A stretch of 6,967 nucleotides of DNA from Planctomycetaceae bacterium UBA6163 (GTDB taxonomy: Bacteria; Planctomycetota; Planctomycetia; Pirellulales; Pirellulaceae): the NCBI GenBank assembly GCA_002428205.1, contig DIUH01000103.1:2422-9388 (forward strand), read 5' to 3'. Shown here piece by piece: positions 1 through 5,530 of this stretch (its first letter is position 1; every line of letters begins with the position of its first letter). Under the pieces are notes generated by a model. The model was not told the DNA's origin. It did not search any database and saw only the letters and a list, made by a program, of their open reading frames with translations. The position numbers and the translations under genes are program-made.

Positions 1-288
1 CGCAAGGCCGGGCTGACGATGGTTCGTTTGGGCCAGCAATACGAGTTGACCTTGCAAGCCGAATCGTTCTCCGTCAGCGGCGCAAAGGTGCAAAAAGACG
101 AGGACGCGCAGGGGCGCGAAATCTTTGAAAGTCGCATTGAAGCGATTCGGCAATTGAGCGAAACGATCGATCTGCTGTTCGAGGTCTTCTGCCGCGTGCG
201 GCTGTCCAGCGACTGGGACGAACAGGTCCGACGCATCAGCCAGTGGGTCAGCCCGCTGCACGCCGACCGGCAACGCAATGCCGCCTAG
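1..288 (+). CDS. C-terminal part of an unrecognised protein, cut by the window edge
   Basis: The reading frame is open from the first base (Arg-Lys-Ala-Gly-Leu-Thr) to a TAG stop at 286-288, so the gene almost certainly starts left of the window. The ATG at 19 is probably an internal methionine. The visible 95 residues are soluble and charged, with no membrane segment or signal peptide. After a short beta-like start (QQYELTLQAESFSVSGAKV) comes a hydrophilic linker (KDEDAQGRE), then a long amphipathic helix region (FESRIEAIRQLSETIDLLFEVF) and a tail with two tryptophans. This reminds me, from memory only, of the C-terminal end of short RdgC-like recombination-associated proteins, but I would not assign that name. 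The next gene starts 148 bases downstream on the same strand, with a possible terminator between, so co-transcription is uncertain. I am confident of the frame and not of the function. Confidence 0.7.
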   Translation, partial: RKAGLTMVRLGQQYELTLQAESFSVSGAKVQKDEDAQGREIFESRIEAIRQLSETIDLLFEVFCRVRLSSDWDEQVRRISQWVSPLHADRQRNAA

Positions 289-289
289 A

Positions 290-333
290 CGCCGGGGCGA
301 TGCGGCACCCAGACATTCGATCCGGCGATTTTT
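290..333 (+). terminator. Weak intrinsic terminator candidate after the first gene
   Basis: CGCCGG at 290-295 is perfectly complementary to CCGGCG at 322-327, and T residues occupy 329-333. The structure starts one base after the TAG stop of the upstream gene, where a terminator is expected. The stem is only 6 bp (plus a possible G-U pair) and the loop is 26 nt, so it is weak and could be chance. Confidence 0.25.
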
Positions 334-376
334 AACGGTTGTGCTGAATGTCCGGCCGCTGGCTTGCCGATACCAC

Positions 377-420
377 GTTCACGGGCGAGGTGTGCTTTTG
401 CACTGTGATGTCTCGTGAAC
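377..420 (+). repeat. Perfect 7-bp inverted repeat in the leader of the membrane-protein pair
   Basis: GTTCACG at 377-383 is complementary to CGTGAAC at 414-420. Inside lies a small second hairpin, GTGC (392-395), loop TTTT, GCAC (400-403). The outer stem ends exactly where the Shine-Dalgarno-like AGGGTGG (421-427) begins. No T-run follows, so it is not a standard terminator. It could be an operator or an RNA structure affecting translation of the next gene. No function is shown by the sequence alone. Confidence 0.45.
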
Positions 421-427
421 AGGGTGG
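421..427 (+). promoter_or_regulatory. Probable ribosome binding site of the TIGR03546 gene
   Basis: AGGGTGG lies 9 bases before the ATG at 437. It is only a moderate match to the anti-Shine-Dalgarno sequence. It supports the ATG at 437, which also gives an N-terminus (MLVFFVKQLLSLKRAILG) that fits the family. Confidence 0.5.
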
Positions 428-436
428 ATAGCGGAC

Positions 437-1345
437 ATGCTGGTTTTCTTTGTCAAACAATTATTAAGTCTTAAACGGGCGATCCTGGGGCGGCGCGAGC
501 CACATCAGCTCGCCTGGGGATTGGCGCTCGGGTTGCTACTGGGGATTGTTCCTCATGGCAACTTGCTAGCGTTTGCGATCCTGCTGTTTATCATGTCGGT
601 CACCGTGAATCATGGCATGGTTGCCGTGACCGCGGTGATCACATCGGTGTTGGCCAGCCGACTCGATTCTCAGACGCACGCGGTCGGCAATTACCTGCTG
701 ACCCATCCCGACTTTTCACCCATTCTCGCCTCAGCGTGGCAATTGCCGGTCGTGCCCTGGACCGACATCAACAACACGGTCGTTATGGGCAGTTTGGCGG
801 TCGGACTAGCGTTCGTTGTGCCAGCTTATTTGTTTACCTATCCGATCTTTCATTGGCTGGCACCCGAACCGATCGACGTGCCGACCGATGTATTGCCGCC
901 GCCGAACAACGCGGCCGCAGTCGAGCAAACACCTCAAACGCTCAAGCTGCACTCGGTCGACGATTCCGACGACCGGATCGCTGCGGATGATATCGCCGTT
1001 TCGAGTGAGATACTCGCTGCCAGTGACGTCGACACGAAAGCATCGGCACCGATCTTCTTGCCACTCAGCAATGCCGAGACGGTCGCGATTGACGCGGCGT
1101 TTGGTCAAGCGGCCGAAGCGGAAGAATTGGCCAAGCGTACCATTGTCGACACACGCATCGAAGTGGTGCGAATGTATCCGCTTGGCCAGTCGGCTAGCGC
1201 AGCGCAGCGATCCGACGATGCGATACCTCTGGCCGAGCTGGAACAAGTCGCACGAGAGACATCCGAGCAAGATCAACCGATGAGCGAAGCGTTGAATTAT
1301 TTGCTTCGTCAATTGCGTGACGCACGTCAAGGGAGAGCAGCATGA
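437..1345 (+). CDS. TIGR03546-type inner-membrane protein with an acidic C-terminal extension
   Basis: A 302-residue protein in two parts. Residues 1-140 match the pattern I know for TIGR03546 proteins (related to DUF2062): a short amphipathic start (VKQLLSLKRAILG), a polar 'EPHQLAWGLALG' entry, two hydrophobic segments at about 25-38 and 41-55 split by PHGN, another at about 60-74, a conserved-looking WTDINNTVVMGSL stretch (108-120), and a last membrane segment at about 117-136. The family is normally about 150-160 residues. Here a further 160 or so residues follow. They are rich in Asp, Glu and Ala, begin with a proline-rich linker (146-157), and end in a probable helix (ALNYLLRQLRDARQGRAA, 285-302). 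The function is unknown. Family members are found next to TIGR03545 genes, and that is the case here: the TGA stop overlaps the next ATG, so the two are very likely co-translated. The extension is probably cytoplasmic or periplasmic depending on topology, which I cannot settle. Confidence 0.88.
   Translation: MLVFFVKQLLSLKRAILGRREPHQLAWGLALGLLLGIVPHGNLLAFAILLFIMSVTVNHGMVAVTAVITSVLASRLDSQTHAVGNYLLTHPDFSPILASAWQLPVVPWTDINNTVVMGSLAVGLAFVVPAYLFTYPIFHWLAPEPIDVPTDVLPPPNNAAAVEQTPQTLKLHSVDDSDDRIAADDIAVSSEILAASDVDTKASAPIFLPLSNAETVAIDAAFGQAAEAEELAKRTIVDTRIEVVRMYPLGQSASAAQRSDDAIPLAELEQVARETSEQDQPMSEALNYLLRQLRDARQGRAA
1331..1337 (+). promoter_or_regulatory. Ribosome binding site of the TIGR03545 gene, inside the preceding gene
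   Basis: GGGAGAG lies 4 bases before the ATG at 1342, within the last codons of the upstream gene. Together with the ATGA overlap (1342-1345) it fixes the start and indicates translational coupling of the pair. Confidence 0.7.
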
Positions 1346-3099
1346 TTCGTTGGCGTTTCATCATTCCGCGAATCCTTTTGGTCGCGGCTATCATTCTTAT
1401 CATTCGTTATGCATTGCCGCCTGCGGTGCAATACGTCACGGCTGCGGCGATCGGGTCGGCGACCGGCGCGAAGGTCGAAATGGCCAGCGTCGATGTCGGA
1501 TTGTTTCCGCCCCGAGTCCGTTATAGCGAATTGCAAATCGCAAACCCCGGCGAAGATAAATCGATGCGCAATTTGGCTCAGGCCGAATCGGTCGATCTTA
1601 TGATCGATGGTGCGGCACTGTTGCGTCGACGTTATGTGATTCAGAACGCTCGCATCACTGGGTTGCAATTCGATACCGATCGCACAACCAGCGGACACAT
1701 TGAACGTGAACCTGAGCCGGAATCGACGGAACCGTCGATGGCGATGAAATGGTTGTCGGGATGGATGGACTCGGCAGTCGATTCCGCAAAAGCGCAAGTC
1801 GACAGTTTGGTCGAAAGCTCTGAAACGCGTCGTCGTGGCGACCAGATTCGTCGTCGCTGGAAGACCGAATACGAATCGCTGGCCAAGCGAGCTGAGGATT
1901 TGGAAGTCGCCATTAAGGATGTTCATCAAACCGCCAAAGGGATTGAGAACCCATTGCGAGATTGGCCGCGTGTCGACGCGACCTTAACCAAGGCGCGATC
2001 GATTCAAGAAGAACTCGTATCGGTTCGACAGACGCTCGATGCGATGCCGGCGCAAGTACAAGCCGACATTCTTTCAATGGAAAAAGCCAAACAGGCCGAC
2101 TTGAAGCGAGCCCGTGAAGCGTTGCCGTTGGATATCACCGACGGAGAAAAACTCGGCCCCGGTTTGCTGGTTAAGGCGATCCGCAGCCAGATCGACACGA
2201 TGCGCGGTTACTTAGATACCGGACGTGAAGTTTCCGAGTGGACGGTGGTTAAGCCCAAGGCGGAAAGATGCCGTGGCGAAGCGATCGATCTGGAAAACGG
2301 AAACCATCTGCCGTCAGTATTGGTCCGTCGGTGTGAAGTTGCCGGTGCCCTGCGAGCCGATGGAAAACAGTACACGCTTGCCGGGATTCTGGAAAACCTA
2401 ACACCTCAATCGAAACTTCTAGACGATCCGATGCGAGCCCGGATTCGTTTGCAAGGCGAGCAGACGATTCGATTGGATTATGTTCGCGACAACTCGAGCG
2501 AAATTACCAACGAGATGCTGACGATGCATTGGCCCGAAATCAAAGCACCGGCCATGAGCCTCGGTTCAAGCGACGCACTCGACCTGAACATCCGTGACGG
2601 CAAGATGGAATTGTGGGTGCAATTAAATACGCGAGGCGACCAAATCGAAGGGCGTCTGGTATCACGACGATTGGGAACACGACTTGAATTAAGCGGACCG
2701 GACAAGGTCGTTCGCACACCGATGTTCACAACATTGCAAACCAGTTTGGCAGCGGTAGATCGGGTTGAAGTCGATGCAAACTTTGTCGGCACCTGGAAGG
2801 ATCCCGAGTTTAAGATCACCTCGAACTTAACCGAGGTTTTGAAAACCGGGATACGCGATGCGACAACTGGCCAGATTGCCGCCACACGGGAAAAGATGGA
2901 ATCGGAAGTCAACCGAGTCTATGCTGATCAAATCGGCGAACTGCAATCGTGGCTCGCGGACCAGCAGTCGAAAACCAATGAAATGCTGGCCAAAGCCGAC
3001 AACACGGTTCAAGACATCAGCCGCAAGGTGATGGCCGAAACCAATAAGGCCGATGCCTATCTTGGCCGTCTACGCGGCAACCTACCCACCATGCGTTAA
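1342..3099 (+). CDS. TIGR03545-type membrane-anchored protein with AsmA-like and coiled-coil regions
   Basis: A 585-residue protein. Residues 6-23 form one hydrophobic anchor after a basic start (MIRWRFIIPR), so the bulk should lie in the periplasm. Residues 33-70 (ATGAKVEMASVDVGLFPP, then YSELQIANP) look like the start of AsmA/DUF748-type proteins. Residues 133-260 are strongly helical and charged, likely coiled coil. Residues 300-500 return to beta-rich sequence and include GTWKDPEFKITSNLTEVLKT (483-502), which resembles the C-terminal end of AsmA-like domains. Residues 505-575 are again helical. Two cysteines (310 and 331) could form a disulfide. As I recall the family definition, TIGR03545 occurs only in bacteria with outer membranes and is usually paired with TIGR03546, as here. 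No function is established. A role in lipid or envelope transport between membranes is my inference from the AsmA resemblance. The start is set by the overlap and the adjacent ribosome binding site. Confidence 0.88.
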   Translation: MIRWRFIIPRILLVAAIILIIRYALPPAVQYVTAAAIGSATGAKVEMASVDVGLFPPRVRYSELQIANPGEDKSMRNLAQAESVDLMIDGAALLRRRYVIQNARITGLQFDTDRTTSGHIEREPEPESTEPSMAMKWLSGWMDSAVDSAKAQVDSLVESSETRRRGDQIRRRWKTEYESLAKRAEDLEVAIKDVHQTAKGIENPLRDWPRVDATLTKARSIQEELVSVRQTLDAMPAQVQADILSMEKAKQADLKRAREALPLDITDGEKLGPGLLVKAIRSQIDTMRGYLDTGREVSEWTVVKPKAERCRGEAIDLENGNHLPSVLVRRCEVAGALRADGKQYTLAGILENLTPQSKLLDDPMRARIRLQGEQTIRLDYVRDNSSEITNEMLTMHWPEIKAPAMSLGSSDALDLNIRDGKMELWVQLNTRGDQIEGRLVSRRLGTRLELSGPDKVVRTPMFTTLQTSLAAVDRVEVDANFVGTWKDPEFKITSNLTEVLKTGIRDATTGQIAATREKMESEVNRVYADQIGELQSWLADQQSKTNEMLAKADNTVQDISRKVMAETNKADAYLGRLRGNLPTMR

Positions 3100-3151
3100 C
3101 AGTGATGGCTTCCGATCGCGCACCCACAGTTACCGCAATATCGCGTATGGC

Positions 3152-3157
3152 TATAAT
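3152..3157 (+). promoter_or_regulatory. Possible distal promoter -10 box (P1) for the CAP-domain gene
   Basis: A perfect TATAAT, followed directly by a T-run to 3163. The -35 region is poor (TTACCG at 3130-3135, 16-bp spacing, is the best I see). If used, transcription would begin at about 3163-3165, right at the start of the 10-bp inverted repeat, giving a transcript with a 5' hairpin and a leader of about 120 nt. Confidence 0.35.
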
Positions 3158-3161
3158 TTTT

Positions 3162-3211
3162 TTCAGCGGCAGATCAGTACGTTGGTAATGCCGATGCAGA
3201 ATGCCGCTGAA
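3162..3211 (+). repeat. Perfect 10-bp inverted repeat between two TATAAT boxes
   Basis: TTCAGCGGCA at 3162-3171 is the exact reverse complement of TGCCGCTGAA at 3202-3211, with a 30-nt loop. The T-run sits on the 5' side (3157-3163) and only TTT follows on the 3' side, so it is not a textbook intrinsic terminator on either strand. It may still end transcription of the upstream membrane pair, or act as a leader hairpin or operator for the CAP-domain gene. A 10-bp perfect stem in a short spacer is unlikely to be random. Confidence 0.6.
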
Positions 3212-3240
3212 TTTCCTCTGTGCAAGTCATCTGCTGGCTC

Positions 3241-3246
3241 TATAAT
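3241..3246 (+). promoter_or_regulatory. Probable proximal promoter -10 box (P2) of the CAP-domain gene
   Basis: A perfect TATAAT 39 bases before the ATG at 3286. Transcription would begin near 3253, giving a leader of about 33 nt with the ribosome binding site well placed. The -35 is weak (CTGTGC at 3218-3223, 17-bp spacing). Confidence 0.5.
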
Positions 3247-3272
3247 CGCCGGATCATTTGATCTGACGACTT

Positions 3273-3279
3273 GAAGGGG
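3273..3279 (+). promoter_or_regulatory. Ribosome binding site that decides the start of the CAP-domain gene
   Basis: GAAGGGG lies 6 bases before the ATG at 3286, a strong and well-spaced site. The same frame has an upstream TTG at 3271, but that would place the site inside the coding region and leave TTG without one. The ATG at 3286 is therefore the start. Confidence 0.75.
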
Positions 3280-3285
3280 CAGCAC

Positions 3286-5472
3286 ATGAAACGCCGGTCG
3301 CATCGCAGGGAAAACATTCGACGTCTGTCGGTACAACCGCTTGAGTCTCGCCGCCTGTTGGCCGCTGATACGATGCCGTGCGCCCCCAACATGGACGGCT
3401 TCGCACCCCATCCTGTCGCAGCTGCGTTCCCTCAATCGGCTTTATATAGCGAAGCGGATTTTTCATTGGCAACATCGGCGCAAACGCCAAAGTTGATTTC
3501 GACAGGGTCGCACCTAGCCGAGGGCGAGTTCGTATCGGTGCATGGCCGATCGACTTTTGATCCCAACAGTGATGGATTCGTTACGCCACTGGATGCCTTG
3601 ATCGTCCTGGTGCACATTTCACGCGTCCAGGGTGGCCAGGAAGTCACCGACGCGGCCGCGATTCGCCGTTTCGACACTAATGGTGACAACGACGTGACGC
3701 CGCTTGATGCATTGGTGATCTTGACCGAGTTATCGGTATACCTGCGCGAACATGGCGGCACGATGAATGTGCCAGTCGTCTCGTGGATAAAGGCTCCCAC
3801 GGTGATCAACGGCAATTCTTCAACCGAAGATTTGTCGATGCGACTGAACCTGGCTGATGGCGTCGATGCCTTATTCGGAAAACTGCACGACAGTAGCGGA
3901 ATTGCTACTCCGGTCGATCTGTCGAATCTGATTTCTGGCGGCAGTGTCGAACTCACTCATTCGCAGGTTGTCTCGTTGTTTGCGCCGCAACTTGGCAGCG
4001 ACCTGACATTCGCATTTTGGACCGATCTGCCGGATCATGCGGTTCAAACTACGGTCGAAATCACTTGGGGCGTTCCAACAGATTCTGGAGTGCTGTGGAC
4101 TGAAGATGCCGAGAATGGCTTGGCGAACGTTATCGACCAAACAGACGCTTCTTATCCTTTGATACAGAACTCGGTCGCATGGCAGGGAACCCGTGCATTT
4201 CATCTAGCGCACCCAACAAATTCATCCAGTTGGTTCGGTATAAATCAAACGCTTTCGATCGGCTCGGATACAAAGCTTTTCTTTATGAGTCGTCTGAGCT
4301 GGGCAACCCCTACACAGACCGCGAAGGTGCAACTTTCTACTGACCAGGGTTCGACTTGGCCGATTACCGTTTTCTCGCAATCCGGTGACGCCACTTCCCC
4401 AGCCGGCGATCGTGATTTTGTATTCCAGACGATCGATCTTTCGGCTTATGCGGGACAAAATGTTCGTATTCGATTTTTCTATGAGTTCTCCGGTGGCGCA
4501 CGGTATCCACAATCGACACCGCCAACGGGCTGGGTGATCGATGACATTCGTGTCGCGTCGGAGTATAAAACGGCAGCTCATTCGATCGGCCAGCCGACGG
4601 ATTTAGAGCAATTGTTATTAGAATATGCCAATCGTGCGCGGGCCGATGGAATCGCCGAAGCGAATCGCCTGGCCAATGACCAGTCGTTCGCAAATACTTA
4701 CGCATTGTTCGGGATCAATCCGGCGAACATTATTTCTCAGTACACCGCATCGGTTGCCAACGGTTACATCGATCGCCACGCGCAACCATTAGCATTCAAT
4801 GCGACCTTGCTGCAGGCGGCTCGGTTGCATTCGCAAGATATGTTGACCAATGCGTTTCAAGGTCACAATAGTTCCGCCAATCCGCCGGCCCCTTTCCAAT
4901 CCGGATTCTCGCAGGCGCAGCGAGCTGCAGCGTTGGGGTACAGTGGTGGCGTGGCGGAAAACGTTTATGCCTTTTCCACTGCCGTCCCGTTTGCTCATGC
5001 AGGATTTGCGGTTGATTGGGGCTCCGAAACGCCATCGCATCCCGATTACAACCCGGCGTTTGCTGGTCAAGGAATGCAAAATCCGGCTGGTCACCGACGC
5101 AATCTTCACAACGGCGATTTTAATGAAGCGGGCTTTGCGGTCGTGTTAGGCACCAACGGTTCGATCGGCCCTCAAGTGGTCACACAAAAGCTGAGTGATT
5201 CTCGGGTGCCTTTGATCACGGGTGTGGCCTATGTCGACCAGGACAACAACGACTTCTATACTCCTGGCGAAGGCCGCGGCGGCATTCGCGTGGAAGTACA
5301 GGGGGCGTTATTCCATGCAATCACTTCAACATCGGGCGGCTATGCCGTGCCAGTGCCTGGCAATGGAACTTACTTGGTTACATTTTCAGGCGAAGGAATC
5401 GAAACTTGGTCAACTCAGGTTGTTGTTGCCAACGAATCGAACGTTAAAGTCGATTATGTCCTGACAGCCTAA
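3286..5472 (+). CDS. Modular exported protein: LEPR-XLL motif, dockerin-like repeats, MAM-like domain, CAP domain, C-terminal regulatory-like domain
   Basis: A 728-residue protein, probably at the cell surface or secreted. In order: a very basic N-terminus (MKRRSHRRENIRRL) and LESRRLLAAD (19-28), a variant of the planctomycete LEPR-XLL motif seen on exported proteins, with no ordinary hydrophobic signal peptide; two EF-hand/dockerin loops, Asp92/Asn94/Asp96/Asp103 and Asp130/Asn132/Asp134/Asp136/Asp141, each ending in TPLDAL and likely to bind calcium; a beta-rich segment I do not recognise (160-265); a MAM or jelly-roll-like domain (268-428) ending in GWVIDDIRV; a CAP domain (about 438-635) with the expected residues His515, His527, Glu558, His603 and Glu614 in GHRRNL and AGF contexts; and a beta domain (642-728) like carboxypeptidase-regulatory or SdrD B-type folds, with an acidic DQDNNDFYTPGEG loop. 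CAP proteins have varied roles (lipid binding, some proteolysis); the substrate here is unknown. It has its own promoter region and ends 58 bases from the convergent lysS. Confidence 0.9.
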   Translation: MKRRSHRRENIRRLSVQPLESRRLLAADTMPCAPNMDGFAPHPVAAAFPQSALYSEADFSLATSAQTPKLISTGSHLAEGEFVSVHGRSTFDPNSDGFVTPLDALIVLVHISRVQGGQEVTDAAAIRRFDTNGDNDVTPLDALVILTELSVYLREHGGTMNVPVVSWIKAPTVINGNSSTEDLSMRLNLADGVDALFGKLHDSSGIATPVDLSNLISGGSVELTHSQVVSLFAPQLGSDLTFAFWTDLPDHAVQTTVEITWGVPTDSGVLWTEDAENGLANVIDQTDASYPLIQNSVAWQGTRAFHLAHPTNSSSWFGINQTLSIGSDTKLFFMSRLSWATPTQTAKVQLSTDQGSTWPITVFSQSGDATSPAGDRDFVFQTIDLSAYAGQNVRIRFFYEFSGGARYPQSTPPTGWVIDDIRVASEYKTAAHSIGQPTDLEQLLLEYANRARADGIAEANRLANDQSFANTYALFGINPANIISQYTASVANGYIDRHAQPLAFNATLLQAARLHSQDMLTNAFQGHNSSANPPAPFQSGFSQAQRAAALGYSGGVAENVYAFSTAVPFAHAGFAVDWGSETPSHPDYNPAFAGQGMQNPAGHRRNLHNGDFNEAGFAVVLGTNGSIGPQVVTQKLSDSRVPLITGVAYVDQDNNDFYTPGEGRGGIRVEVQGALFHAITSTSGGYAVPVPGNGTYLVTFSGEGIETWSTQVVVANESNVKVDYVLTA

Positions 5473-5530
5473 TTCGATCGACTGTCTACCATCCAGTTGC
5501 ACCGGCTGAACGCATGCCTGTCGCGCGCCA

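Noticed and set aside
289..436. Promoter for the membrane pair in the first spacer
   Set aside because: I found no pair of -35 and -10 hexamers with proper spacing. A promoter may exist but cannot be supported by eye.
806..1330. Minus-strand open frame of 174 codons
   Set aside because: It is antisense to the TIGR03546 gene, is rich in Cys and Arg, and shows no family resemblance.
1327..1929. Minus-strand open frame of 200 codons
   Set aside because: It overlaps the end of the TIGR03546 gene and the start of the TIGR03545 gene, both well supported, and has low-complexity Arg/His-rich sequence typical of an antisense shadow.
3157..3163. T-run as the tail of an intrinsic terminator for the membrane pair
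   Set aside because: No convincing stem precedes it. The best pairing I found (TACGCG at 3071-3076 with CGCGTA at 3142-3147) has a loop of about 65 nt. The T-run lies upstream of the strong inverted repeat rather than after it.
3053..3274. Possible small + strand gene of 73 codons in the spacer before the CAP-domain gene
   Set aside because: It starts inside the TIGR03545 gene, runs through both TATAAT boxes and the inverted repeat, lacks a good ribosome binding site, and its protein has no coherent hydrophobicity pattern.
3559..3708. Tandem DNA repeat in the CAP-domain gene
   Set aside because: The similarity is at protein level (two calcium loops) and the DNA has diverged, so it is an old domain duplication and not a recent repeat.
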